Shown: positions 6,631-13,473, numbered from the stretch's first letter. The stretch: 13,951 nucleotides of DNA from JBBRUG01 sp038247995 (GCA_038247995.1 JBBRUG010000147.1:1-13951); one strand, 5' to 3'. The notes: generated by a model not told the origin, from the letters alone. Translations and numbers: made by a program.

Positions 6631-7002
6631 ATGACGGTTTATCCTAGTGTGCCGGCGCGGCATAATGTTGTGCGCTTAAAGCGTCTCCAGCGTGAGAGTC
6701 GCATGCTCGACGTTATACCGCTCTCAACCGCACTGGCTACGTACCAAGTTCGTAGTGCATCACAGCCCAGCCGGAGCTATTTTGTGATGATCGATCCTGC
6801 AACGCTTAGTGGCCAATGCACATGTCCATGGGCACAGTATGGGGGCGTGAATTGTAAGCATGTATTGGCAGTGTTGCGTAAGCACTATGCCAGTGAGGGT
6901 GAGCTTTCCTTTTGGGCCAATCCCCAGGATGCCTTGCGGCAACATCGGCCGATTATCGCCGGGGCGCATCTGTATGCTACGGTTCGTCGAACCTACGCAT
7001 AA
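6631..7002 (+). CDS. Stand-alone SWIM zinc-finger domain protein
   Basis: This 123-aa protein has an SD-like AGGTGAT before the ATG. The core is QCTCPWAQYGGVNCKHVLAV, a SWIM finger with Cys63, Cys65, Cys75 and His77 (CxC-x9-CxH). These bind zinc and usually mediate DNA or protein contact in SWI2/SNF2 ATPases, transposases and Shu-complex proteins. Here the finger is nearly the whole protein, with a short basic N-terminus and a C-terminal tail, and no helicase or transposase partner is adjacent. A terminator stands between its likely promoter and its start, which suggests attenuation or low expression. The molecular role is unknown. Confidence 0.88.
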   Translation: MTVYPSVPARHNVVRLKRLQRESRMLDVIPLSTALATYQVRSASQPSRSYFVMIDPATLSGQCTCPWAQYGGVNCKHVLAVLRKHYASEGELSFWANPQDALRQHRPIIAGAHLYATVRRTYA

Positions 7003-7127
7003 GTAGCGTGCTGTGCTAAGCGTAATGGTTGCATTAACCTTGTCCGGAAATCATAGGTACGCAATAAAGGCTGACTTCAGAAGGTGGGAGGGCGGTACAG
7101 TTCCTGCTGGGGTAACTACATAGAGTT

Positions 7128-7188
7128 GGTCTGAAAAGGCTTGCTAGTGCAGATAATCAGACCTAACAGGTTCATTACCTGCTCAGGT
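7128..7188 (+). promoter_or_regulatory. Foldable 5' region upstream of the DUF892 gene
   Basis: GGTCTGA (7128-7134) can pair with TCAGACC (7157-7163). Just after it, CAGGT (7167-7171), ACCTG (7177-7181) and CAGGT (7184-7188) allow two mutually exclusive small hairpins. A regulatory role is speculative. Otherwise I see no gene in 7003-7273. Confidence 0.25.
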
Positions 7189-7273
7189 GGCACGTAGCGC
7201 TCTACCGACCGCTCTTCGGCAAGTAACCCAGGTCGGCATGCGCATGTCGGCTATACCAGCAAAAGGGGATTCA

Positions 7274-7810
7274 ATGCATATCAGTTCAATCGGTGGAAAG
7301 TTCGTCCACGATCTTTCGGAAGTATACGATGCTGAACTGCGTTTTCTCGAAGCTCAGGAGCAGATGTATACGCGGGCAAATAGCCCTCAACTTAAGATGG
7401 CTCTGGCCAAGCATCGTGATGAGACGCGCGTTCAGATCCGCAACCTAGAACAACTCTTTGTGGCGTTGGGCGAAGGACCAATTCGGAATACCAACACTGC
7501 GGCGGAGGGCTTAGTTAAGGCGGGGGAAATGGCAATGCAGGCTACCCAGGAGAATACCTGGTACACCGATTGTGCCATTCTTACCGCCGTGGGTCAGGTT
7601 GAGCATTATGAAATTGCGTGCTACCGCAACTTGATCGCCACTGCGGAGCGGATTGAGCGCCGTGATTTGACAAATCTGCTACAGCAGAATCTTGCGCAGG
7701 AAGAAGAAACTGCCCAAGTGGCCGAAACAAGCTACTTCACTGCGCTCGATAATGCAGTGAAGATGCAACAACTCGCTAGCCCGCAGACGAGTACGCGGGT
7801 TATCGCGTAG
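7274..7810 (+). CDS. DUF892 (YciE/YciF) ferritin-like protein
   Basis: This is a 178-aa, mostly helical protein of the YciE/YciF (DUF892) family, a four-helix ferritin-like fold often induced by osmotic, desiccation or oxidative stress. The pattern is clear: FVHDLSEVYDAELRFLEAQ near the N-terminus, HRDETRVQIRNLEQLF in the second helix, VGQVEHYEIACYRNLI in the third and LLQQNLAQEEETAQVAE in the fourth. The Glu and His residues in these helices (EHYE, EEE) are the candidate di-iron ligands. I chose the ATG at 7274 because AAAAGGGGA lies 6 nt upstream and family members start here. A longer in-frame reading from 7187 has no SD and no family match. A 14-bp hairpin separates it from the convergent DksA/TraR gene. 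Confidence 0.92.
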   Translation: MHISSIGGKFVHDLSEVYDAELRFLEAQEQMYTRANSPQLKMALAKHRDETRVQIRNLEQLFVALGEGPIRNTNTAAEGLVKAGEMAMQATQENTWYTDCAILTAVGQVEHYEIACYRNLIATAERIERRDLTNLLQQNLAQEEETAQVAETSYFTALDNAVKMQQLASPQTSTRVIA

Positions 7811-7824
7811 CTGAATTGAACGCA

Positions 7825-7856
7825 AGCGGGGTGATCCAATTCTGGATCACCCCGCT
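7825..7856. terminator. Bidirectional hairpin between convergent DUF892 and DksA/TraR genes
   Basis: AGCGGGGTGATCCA (7825-7838) is perfectly complementary to TGGATCACCCCGCT (7843-7856) around the loop ATTC. Its place between convergent stop codons suggests a shared terminator, though T runs on both sides are weak. Confidence 0.7.
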
Positions 7857-7907
7857 AATAGTTTAGGCGCAGCAGTACACAATACTGGTAGCAAGTAATG
7901 TGTGGCG

Positions 7908-8258
7908 CTATGCCTCGCGCTCCATGAGTGACTGGCAACGAATACAGTACGCAACGTAGGGGCGTGCCTCAAGCCGCTCGGCGCCAATCTGCTGTTCACA
8001 GCGTTGGCATACACCATACGTGCCGTCGTCAAGCCGATCGAGGGCGGCATCGATCTGGAGGATCAGCGCCCCGGCGTTGCGCCGTAGCGCTTGATCACGG
8101 TCACGGAGAAATAGGTCGGTTGCGTCATCTGCGCTGTGCTGGCTGACACTCTTGTCGTCCAGTTGATTCGTTTCAAAATCAACGCTGAGCACCGCTTGCT
8201 GACCAAGCAGATTCCCCCGTTCTAACTCAAGGCGCTGACGAATTGCTTCAGTATTCAT
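7908..8258 (-). CDS. DksA/TraR-family zinc-finger protein
   Basis: This 116-aa protein has an N-terminal coiled-coil-like helical pair (about 5-75) and a C-terminal zinc finger YGVCQRCEQQIGAERLEARP...CIRC with Cys84, Cys87, Cys105 and Cys108 (CxxC-x17-CxxC). DksA-type proteins enter the RNA polymerase secondary channel and alter initiation, often with ppGpp. The helical tip reads ADDATD rather than the DPADxA of canonical DksA, so a TraR or YocK-like general stress role is more likely than true DksA function. I chose the ATG at 8258 because AAAGGA lies 7 nt upstream. A longer reading from 8309 adds 17 residues without family support. It is convergent with the DUF892 gene and divergent from the SRPBCC gene. 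Confidence 0.9.
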   Translation of the reverse strand: MNTEAIRQRLELERGNLLGQQAVLSVDFETNQLDDKSVSQHSADDATDLFLRDRDQALRRNAGALILQIDAALDRLDDGTYGVCQRCEQQIGAERLEARPYVAYCIRCQSLMEREA

Positions 8259-8456
8259 AAGGCAGTCCTTTCTGGAGCGATTATTCGCTTCGGACATTTG
8301 GTTCAGCAATCAGCGTGCCAACGCAGGGCTGTTTCACAGCGCGATGATTGGAAAAGTGCTCCATGACGCCGGCCCACGCCTGGCACGCCTTCTACTACAG
8401 GGAAAGCAACAAATTACCGATCCAGTGAACTATAGATTATCAAGGAGTATTCTTTT

Positions 8457-9107
8457 ATGCAAGCTTCAGTAACAGCACCAGTGCGCCCGAACTCAGTTGA
8501 GCCGGCTGAGCGTTCCCAGACCAGCAGTATGAATGTGCGCGAACCTGAACGGCTTGCCTCGGTTATAGCGGGCGGCGCTCTGGCAATATATGGCCTACGC
8601 AGCGATTCGGCACGGCTCCCAACGCTGCTGGTTGGTGGCTATCTGCTCTATCGCGGGCTCAGCGGTCACTGCCCGATCTATAATGCGCTCGATGTCAACA
8701 GCGATGGCTCAGCAGTTCGGCCATACCATATTGAGCACACAATGACGATTGCTGCCGAACCGGAGGCGATCTATCGACTCTGGCGCGACTTTAGCAATCT
8801 CCCCCGCTTTATGCACCACCTCAAAGAAGTTCAAGTGATCAATGATCGCTACTCACACTGGGTGGTTCGCGCACCAGCCGGTATGGCAGTTACCTGGGAT
8901 GCCGAGATCTTTCTAGAGCGCGAGAACGAGTTGATTGCCTGGCGCTCGCTGCCCAACGCTCAGATTGTGAATGCCGGTTCGGTACGCTTTACGCCTGCCA
9001 GCGGCGGACGCGGCACTGAAGTGAAGGTAATACTAGAATATGTGCCCCCAGCCGGCGCACTTGGCCGCGTCGCCGCGCGGATGTTTGGTGAAGAACCCAG
9101 CCAATAG
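8457..9107 (+). CDS. DUF2892-SRPBCC protein, C-terminus cut by in-frame TAG
   Basis: This 216-aa product has an ATG with AAGGAG 9 nt upstream. Residues 28-80 resemble the small membrane module that often precedes these cyclases (LASVIAGGALAIYGL, LPTLLVGGYLLYRGLSGHCP). Residues about 90-205 form a SRPBCC/COQ10-like ligand-binding domain (IEHTMTIAAEPEAIYRLWRDF, LPRFMHHLKEVQ, AWRSLPNA). SRPBCC proteins bind hydrophobic ligands. The reading frame stops at TAG (9105-9107) after GEEPSQ, yet the same frame stays open for 24 more codons (9108-9179) that read VMNDLRRLKMIIEAGEVA, the tail expected for this family. A CAG-to-TAG change would explain it. The truncated protein may still fold. It is divergent from the DksA/TraR gene and sits with stress-linked neighbours. 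Confidence 0.85.
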   Translation: MQASVTAPVRPNSVEPAERSQTSSMNVREPERLASVIAGGALAIYGLRSDSARLPTLLVGGYLLYRGLSGHCPIYNALDVNSDGSAVRPYHIEHTMTIAAEPEAIYRLWRDFSNLPRFMHHLKEVQVINDRYSHWVVRAPAGMAVTWDAEIFLERENELIAWRSLPNAQIVNAGSVRFTPASGGRGTEVKVILEYVPPAGALGRVAARMFGEEPSQ

Positions 9108-9182
9108 GTGATGAACGATCTGCGCCGCTTAAAGATGATTATTGAAGCCGGGGAAGTTGCCACGAACGCTATGCGTCCGTAG
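9108..9182 (+). pseudogene. Severed C-terminal tail of the SRPBCC gene after the TAG
   Basis: Twenty-four in-frame codons, then TAG (9180-9182), continue the SRPBCC reading frame without a gap. The amphipathic sequence with NDLRRLKMIIEAGE matches the usual end of this family, so the stop at 9105 is probably a substitution rather than the natural end. GTG ATG at 9108-9113 could allow reinitiation, but the piece is too short to be a gene on its own. Confidence 0.7.
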
Positions 9183-9202
9183 CATTGAAGTAGTCTGATC
9201 GT

Positions 9203-9227
9203 TGCGGGCGGGTATGCGCCGCCCGCA
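9203..9227. repeat. 9-bp inverted repeat upstream of the pentapeptide-repeat gene
   Basis: TGCGGGCGG (9203-9211) pairs with CCGCCCGCA (9219-9227). It lies between the SRPBCC tail and the next SD and has no T run. It may mark the end of the upstream transcript. Confidence 0.5.
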
Positions 9228-9250
9228 CTGGTACAAAGAGAGGCTCGTCC

Positions 9251-9934
9251 TTGCCGCGCAAACGATCAGCGCTTGTCAACCAGGTTCAGCCGCCGCGATT
9301 CCCCGCCGAGCTGCCGGTTATCCCTGCGCCGAGTTCCCTGGATGACCACGCGAGCTATAGCGAAGTTACGCTGCTCGACGCTGATCTGACCGGCACGGAG
9401 GCGAGCGATATCCTGCTTGAGCAGGTAGTTTGGCGCCGGGCACGCCTAACGCAGGGCACATTTACCCTCGCTCAATTCACCGATGTGCAGTTCGATACCT
9501 GCGACCTGGCCGGGGCAACGCTGACCAAAGCCCAGCTGAATCGCGTCGCGCTAGTCGGGTGTCGGTTACTCGGCATGGCGCTCCTCGATGCCCGTCTCGA
9601 CGATGTACTGGTTCAGCGGGGCAATGCCGAAGCGCTGCGCTGCTGGAATACGACGTTGCGCGGGGTGCGTTTTGAGCGCTGTATGTTGCGCGCGGCCTCG
9701 TTTACGGGTTCTAACCTGAGCGGCGTGGTCTTTCGCGATTGCGACCTGAGCGCGGCCGATTTGCGGGATACAACCTTGCGCGGCGCCGATCTACGCGGTT
9801 CGACGCTCACCGGCCTTCAGGTGAACCTGCGTGATCTGCAAGGGGTCATCGTCGCGCCCCTCCAGGCGGCCGAACTTGCAGCGCTGCTCGGCCTGGATGT
9901 CCGTACTGATGATCCCAGCGATGCGTTAGGATAA
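9251..9934 (+). CDS. Pentapeptide-repeat protein
   Basis: This 227-aa protein is read from a TTG with AGAGAGG 7 nt upstream. Most of the chain (about 38-200) follows the A(D/N)LXX five-residue rhythm, most clearly at CDLAGATLTKAQL, SNLSGVVFRDCDLSAADLRD and TLRGADLRGSTLTGLQV. Such sequences fold as a right-handed quadrilateral beta helix. Some members mimic DNA (QnrB/MfpA, gyrase protection), but most have no known function, and nothing here points to gyrase. No signal peptide is seen. A Pro-rich N-terminus precedes the helix and a short acidic tail closes it. The TTG start is supported only by the SD; an alternative start would be internal. Confidence 0.85.
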   Translation: MPRKRSALVNQVQPPRFPAELPVIPAPSSLDDHASYSEVTLLDADLTGTEASDILLEQVVWRRARLTQGTFTLAQFTDVQFDTCDLAGATLTKAQLNRVALVGCRLLGMALLDARLDDVLVQRGNAEALRCWNTTLRGVRFERCMLRAASFTGSNLSGVVFRDCDLSAADLRDTTLRGADLRGSTLTGLQVNLRDLQGVIVAPLQAAELAALLGLDVRTDDPSDALG

Positions 9935-9999
9935 GCAGTAGCCATACTGCTCTATTCGTAACCGCCCTATTCCCCGGCGTTCATTCCCCGCCGCGCTTT

Positions 10000-10209
10000 G
10001 TGATCACGCGCATTGATGAGGAGGCCGGCGAGGATACATGTACTTTACAGCTGCTCTGGTCGCGTGGGTTGCTGCCGGATGTTGTTCCGCTCGCGCGGCT
10101 TCCCGACCCCACCAATGGAATTGCGCTCCAGCGCGACACGCGCCGCCTGACTATTTCACGGCGCGTCGCCGGATTGCTCTGGGGTGTTTCTGAGGGACTA
10201 AGCGCGTGA
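10000..10209 (+). CDS. Hypothetical short ORF, possibly the 5' piece of a broken FhuF-like gene
   Basis: This is a 69-aa reading from GTG with no SD. The frame is open upstream to within the pentapeptide gene but has no better start. Composition looks coding (TRIDEEAGEDTCTLQLLWSR, LARLPDPTNGIALQ), but I do not recognise a family. Its stop overlaps the GTG of the next short frame (GTGA at 10206-10209). With the pieces that follow, the total span is about the size of an FhuF-type protein, which suggests one ancestral gene split by indels. That link is inference. Confidence 0.4.
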   Translation: MITRIDEEAGEDTCTLQLLWSRGLLPDVVPLARLPDPTNGIALQRDTRRLTISRRVAGLLWGVSEGLSA

Positions 10210-10418
10210 ACCTGACTGTGCCGACGCCGAATCTTGGCGGAGCTGCGTCGACGCACGAACCCCTGAAAGGATCGCTCATCGTTGTGACCACACTTACTGC
10301 AAAATCTGCGCCTGCGCAACCAGTGCGCGTCACGCGCTCGCGTTCGCTGCTCCTGCTCGGTCTGCCGCTTTGTGGTGCGCTGCTTAGCCTGGCGCTGATG
10401 AGTGATCGTGCTGGCTGA
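10206..10418 (+). CDS. Hypothetical short ORF, possibly the middle piece of the same broken gene
   Basis: This is a 70-aa reading from a GTG that overlaps the previous stop by 4 nt. Near the end is a hydrophobic stretch (SLLLLGLPLCGALLSLALM). It has no family match that I can see and no SD of its own. It ends at 10418, 17 nt inside the next frame. It could be translated by coupling, but it is more likely out-of-frame remains. Confidence 0.25.
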   Translation: MNLTVPTPNLGGAASTHEPLKGSLIVVTTLTAKSAPAQPVRVTRSRSLLLLGLPLCGALLSLALMSDRAG

Positions 10419-10730
10419 TGCCCTCGCACTAGGGGAGTGGCTGCGCACAAGCCTGGAGGCCCACCTCGCAGCGTTGATCGCCCGCATCTACGCCACCACT
10501 CGGCTTGGCCAACGGGCGCAATGGAACCTTATACGGGCTATGTTACCCTGGAGTGCGCCGGCCACAGCGATACCTTCCGCGCCCGGGGCGGGTGCTGCCG
10601 CTACTACACTTTGCCGGAACGCGAAAAATGTACCACCTGCGTGTTGCGTCCAAGCGAAGAGCGCGACCAGCGCTTGCGCGAGTATATGGCGAAAAAATAC
10701 CGGGTCAATAGCACAGAGTTACCCGTCTGA
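10402..10730 (+). pseudogene. FhuF-like [2Fe-2S] protein, frameshifted
   Basis: Two frames carry one domain. In the first (from GTG 10402), GEWLRTSLEAHLAALIARIY and TTRLGQRAQWN look like the helical part that precedes the iron-sulfur motif in FhuF-type ferric reductases. From about 10521 the next frame carries GGCCRYYTLPEREKCTTCVL, the CC-x10-CxxC signature whose four cysteines hold the [2Fe-2S] cluster, then ERDQRLREYMAKKYR to the stop at 10728-10730. The switch falls between about 10515 and 10540 and needs a 1-nt change. Starting at the internal ATG 10521 would give a 69-aa protein with the intact cluster motif but no helical part. Either the gene is decayed or the consensus has an indel. 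Function, if whole: siderophore iron reduction or [2Fe-2S] electron transfer. Confidence 0.6.
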
Positions 10731-10858
10731 GTTGGTGCTATGTGAAGCTAAAGGCTTGTCAGGTCTACTGGATCCGACAAGTCTTCGAAGTTGTATTTAT
10801 CGTCGTGCTGAGCGATAATTTGTTCAGGTGTTGTTCGTACGCGCTTCGAGGAGTGAAC

Positions 10859-11368
10859 ATGGCCACGTTTTACGATGCGATCACGCCTGAGCAGGCGGCC
10901 CTGATCGCGCGGGCGCCGGTATTCTTTATCGCTTCAGCCGATCCCACGTTTGCGCCCGGCCCCCATGCCGCCGGCCCGGTCAATCTTTCGCCCAAGGGCG
11001 GCGTGCCGCTGCATATCATCGCTCCGAACCGGGTAGCCTTTCTGGATTATAAGGGCAGTGGCAACGAAACGGCGCGGCATATTGTGGCCGGCAGCCCGGT
11101 GACGCTGATGGTGTGCTGCTTTGAGGCGGAGGATGCCGCGATCGTACGGCTCTATGGCCGGGCGCAAGTGCTGGCGCTGGACGAGTCGCTGTTGGCTGCC
11201 CAACTGCTGGCTCAACCGGCCACTGAGTTGCGCCTGCCGCTCCGGCAGTTGATTGACATAACAGTTGAACGTACAGCGACCAGTTGCGGTTATGGAGTGC
11301 CTGTACTTGCGCCAGTGCGTGAGCGTACGGTGGCGGATCGCGGGCGGCGCTATAAAGAGCGGCGGTAA
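10859..11368 (+). CDS. Pyridoxamine 5'-phosphate oxidase-like (PPOX) FMN-binding protein
   Basis: This 169-aa split-barrel flavoprotein starts at an ATG with GAGGAG 6 nt upstream. Family features include the opening FYDAITPEQAALIARAPVFFIASAD, the NLSPKGG segment around residues 42-48 where the FMN phosphate is usually bound, VAFLDYKGSGNETARHI around 59-75 and VRLYGRAQVL near 96-105. The pattern NLSPKG with GSGNE is typical of the uncharacterised PPOX clade with flavin or F420-type cofactors rather than vitamin B6 synthesis itself. The substrate is unknown. A longer reading from 10742 adds an unrelated N-terminus and lacks an SD. It is convergent with the DUF488 gene (39-bp gap). Confidence 0.9.
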   Translation: MATFYDAITPEQAALIARAPVFFIASADPTFAPGPHAAGPVNLSPKGGVPLHIIAPNRVAFLDYKGSGNETARHIVAGSPVTLMVCCFEAEDAAIVRLYGRAQVLALDESLLAAQLLAQPATELRLPLRQLIDITVERTATSCGYGVPVLAPVRERTVADRGRRYKERR

Positions 11369-11407
11369 TCTGTGGTGCTCCTACCGACGCCGCGCCCCTA
11401 CCCGTCC

Positions 11408-11845
11408 TTACAAATGCACCATGTCGAGATCGCCATCGGCGCGGCGAACCAGGGCCTCGGCGACGGCCAGGCGATGGCATTCATGCACCGGCCCTTCATA
11501 GCAGAGCAGAGCACAAGCGTTGCTGCGCACAAGGGTCAGGGCGGCCTGCAAGGTCTCCTCCTGGGCCTCGATCCGGGGCGTAATGTTGGCGAAGAACGCC
11601 GAATAATCCTTGTTGCGGCGCACTTCGTCGCGGATTGCTTTTGGCGTGCCTAGCTCAACCTGGTGTACATACGCGATGCCTTCGGCTGCCAGGTGCGCGC
11701 TAAGTCGCTTCTTGCTGAAATCCGGCTTACGGCTGTAGGGGCGCTCGCGGACATCGATGATCGTCGTGATCCCGTGAGCCAGCAGCAACTCCATGAAGGT
11801 GGCGATACTGTGGCCCTGGTAGCCGATGGTAAAGAGGGTGTGCAT
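11408..11845 (-). CDS. DUF488 domain-containing protein
   Basis: This 145-aa protein carries the family signature: FTIGYQGHS at the start, IDVRERPYSRKPDFSKK at residues 30-46, the ELGTPKAIR segment, and ALLCYEGPVHECHR at 112-125 with Cys115, Cys123 and His124. DUF488 proteins are small cytosolic proteins of unknown activity; the conserved Cys and His suggest a redox or hydrolytic site. A weak SD (AGGAAT) precedes the ATG. The start lies 11 bp from the start of the divergent GNAT gene, so both promoters must overlap the neighbour's 5' end or the tiny gap. Confidence 0.92.
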   Translation of the reverse strand: MHTLFTIGYQGHSIATFMELLLAHGITTIIDVRERPYSRKPDFSKKRLSAHLAAEGIAYVHQVELGTPKAIRDEVRRNKDYSAFFANITPRIEAQEETLQAALTLVRSNACALLCYEGPVHECHRLAVAEALVRRADGDLDMVHL

Positions 11846-11856
11846 CTGGTATTCCT

Positions 11857-12321
11857 ATGACGCAATCAATTCACATTCGTCCGGCAACTGAAGCGGATGC
11901 CGCGGCTGTGAGCGAGGTTTATCTGACGTCACGGCGCGCGTTCTTGGCCTATGCGCCGCCGGCGGACGCTGGTGCTGCTGTCCGCCAGTGGATCGCTACA
12001 GTGCTTATTCCCGGCGGTGGGGTGTATGTCGCCAGTCGCCAGGCTGCGATTGTTGGCATGCTGGCACTCAGCGACGACGGCGCAGTTCGCTGGATCGACC
12101 AACTCTACCTGCACCCGGACGTAGTGAATCAGGGCATCGGCACAGTATTGCTCCAGCACGCGCTCGCCATCCTGGCGCCGCCTATTCAGTTATACACCTT
12201 CCAGGCCAACCTTGCAGCCCGACGCTTCTACGAACGGTTCGGCTTCCAGGCAATCGCCTATGGCGACGGCTCCAACAATGAGGAGCGCTGTCCCGATGTG
12301 CTGCTGCGGGCTGGCGACTGA
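11857..12321 (+). CDS. GNAT-family N-acetyltransferase
   Basis: This 154-aa single-domain protein starts IHIRPATEADAAAVSEVY, the usual first strand and helix. Motif A is WIDQLYLHPDVVNQGIGTVL at residues 79-98, with the acetyl-CoA pyrophosphate loop QGIGT (92-96). LYTFQANLAARRFYERFGF follows, the usual motif B region. It would transfer acetyl from acetyl-CoA to an amine on a small molecule or protein; the acceptor is not predictable. No SD precedes the ATG. A 14-bp-period direct repeat spans its stop codon, and the DinB-family gene follows after 52 bp. Confidence 0.92.
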   Translation: MTQSIHIRPATEADAAAVSEVYLTSRRAFLAYAPPADAGAAVRQWIATVLIPGGGVYVASRQAAIVGMLALSDDGAVRWIDQLYLHPDVVNQGIGTVLLQHALAILAPPIQLYTFQANLAARRFYERFGFQAIAYGDGSNNEERCPDVLLRAGD

Positions 12322-12341
12322 CAACTGCCGACTGACAACTG
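12315..12341. repeat. Tandem direct repeat CGACTGACAACTG x2 across the GNAT stop codon
   Basis: CGACTGACAACTG occurs at 12315-12327 and 12329-12341, a period of 14 bp. The GNAT stop TGA (12319-12321) is inside copy one. Confidence 0.8.
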
Positions 12342-12373
12342 ATACGTATCTTCACCATAATAAGGAGCCTCCA

Positions 12374-12937
12374 ATGACTAACCCCCCACTCATTGAACGC
12401 CCCGCTGCCGACGAGTATGCTTCATTTTACGCGGGTTATGTTGGACGCGTTCCTGAGGGGAATATTTCCACGATCCTCGCCGCTCAACACGCCACAATAA
12501 GCGCGTTACTGATGCCGCTCAGCCGTGAACAGGTGTTGGCCCGGCCCACCCCGGAAGATTGGAACATTCTGGAGGTGCTGGGCCATATCACCGACTGCGA
12601 GCAGGTGTTTGCCTACCGTGCCCTACGGATCGGTCGCGGCGACACCACGCCACGCGCCGGTTTTGAGCAGGATGATTACGTACGCGCCGCGCGCTGCTCC
12701 GAGCGCTCGCTCGCCGACCTGCTGGAGGGATACACCGCCCAGCGCCATGCTACGATCGCGCTGTTGCGCAGCTTCGACGCGGAGGCCTGGCTACGCTGCG
12801 GTACTGTTTCCGGCCATCCGTGCAGTGCGCGGGCCTGGGCGTTTATCACAGCCGGTCACGAACTGTATCATATCGAGGATTTCCACGCCCGGTACGGGAT
12901 CACTGATAGTGAACTACGTTCCCCAAGAGCGTATTGA
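12374..12937 (+). CDS. DinB-family putative metal-dependent enzyme
   Basis: This 187-aa protein starts at an ATG with AAGGAG 6 nt upstream. It shows the DinB four-helix bundle pattern: an opening helix around STILAAQHATISALLMPLS, then WNILEVLGHITDCEQVFAYR with His71, and GHELYHIEDFHARYG with His162 and His166 (HxxxH). The three histidines are the expected metal ligands. Family members include thiol transferases (bacillithiol or mycothiol dependent) and proteins of unknown activity. A thiol role would be in keeping with the PIG-L deacetylase elsewhere in the window, but the two are 11 kb apart and this is only a suggestion. It is probably co-transcribed with the GGQ gene 16 bp downstream. Confidence 0.9.
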   Translation: MTNPPLIERPAADEYASFYAGYVGRVPEGNISTILAAQHATISALLMPLSREQVLARPTPEDWNILEVLGHITDCEQVFAYRALRIGRGDTTPRAGFEQDDYVRAARCSERSLADLLEGYTAQRHATIALLRSFDAEAWLRCGTVSGHPCSARAWAFITAGHELYHIEDFHARYGITDSELRSPRAY

Positions 12938-12953
12938 GGATACGAACTGAACG

Positions 12954-13316
12954 ATGGATACCGATCTCAACCCACCAGCACCCACCAGCCGCGAGGTGCT
13001 GGAGCACGAAAGCGAGATTACATTCTTCATTGCAAGCGGGCCGGGCGGACAACATCGTAACCGGAATGCAACCGGTGTGCGCCTTGTCCACCGCCCGAGC
13101 GGCATTGTCGTTACGGCTACCGAGCGGCGCTCACAGGCGGCGAACCTCGACGTTGCCTTTGAACGGCTGGCGCGGCGTTTAGTGGTGGCCAACGCGGTTG
13201 TCGCGCCGCGCCACCCGACGCGCCCGAGCCGTGCAGCGCGTCAGCAGCGGCGCACAAGCAAACGGCGGCGCGGCGCGATCAAATCCATGCGCGGGCCGGT
13301 GCGTGGAGATGAATGA
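12954..13316 (+). CDS. GGQ release-factor-like protein (ArfB/PrfH type, peptidyl-tRNA hydrolase domain)
   Basis: This 120-aa protein has the catalytic loop SGPGGQHRNRNATGVRLVH, with GGQ at residues 31-33, the motif that triggers peptidyl-tRNA hydrolysis. It is followed by RPSGIVVTATERRSQAANLD and a strongly basic tail (RQQRRTSKRRRGAIKSMRG). No codon-recognition domain is present. This is the layout of stalled-ribosome rescue factors such as ArfB, whose basic tail enters the empty mRNA channel. In this short form, roles on free peptidyl-tRNA or specialised ribosome states are also possible. The start has only a distant GAGG. It follows the DinB-family gene after 16 bp and is likely in the same transcript. 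Confidence 0.9.
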   Translation: MDTDLNPPAPTSREVLEHESEITFFIASGPGGQHRNRNATGVRLVHRPSGIVVTATERRSQAANLDVAFERLARRLVVANAVVAPRHPTRPSRAARQQRRTSKRRRGAIKSMRGPVRGDE

Positions 13317-13382
13317 GCGGGCCGTACTGGAGGCGAGCGTCTTAATGCAGTTGCCGGCCGCCTAGAAGCGCATGGGCGAGCC

Positions 13383-13404
13383 ATGCCGCCTCGGCATGCG
13401 GCAT
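13383..13404. repeat. Overlapping inverted repeats ahead of the small helical gene
   Basis: ATGCCGC (13383-13389) can pair with GCGGCAT (13398-13404). Alternatively ATGCCG (13383-13388) can pair with CGGCAT (13392-13397). They are mutually exclusive and lie upstream of a -10-like TATACT (13422-13427). Confidence 0.4.
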
Positions 13405-13473
13405 TGGTAATGGAGAACGTTTATACTACACATGTTCTGCACGTTTCTCTTCGTTATGAAGGAGCGCACGCCC

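Noticed and set aside
9981..10487. 168-codon minus-strand frame rich in Arg and Ser opposite the FhuF-like region
   Set aside because: Composition is typical of a shadow frame and there is no SD or family pattern. The plus strand has the FhuF cysteine motif.
10742..10858. N-terminal extension of the PPOX gene from 10742
   Set aside because: The extension has no family similarity, and the ATG at 10859 has a strong GAGGAG SD.
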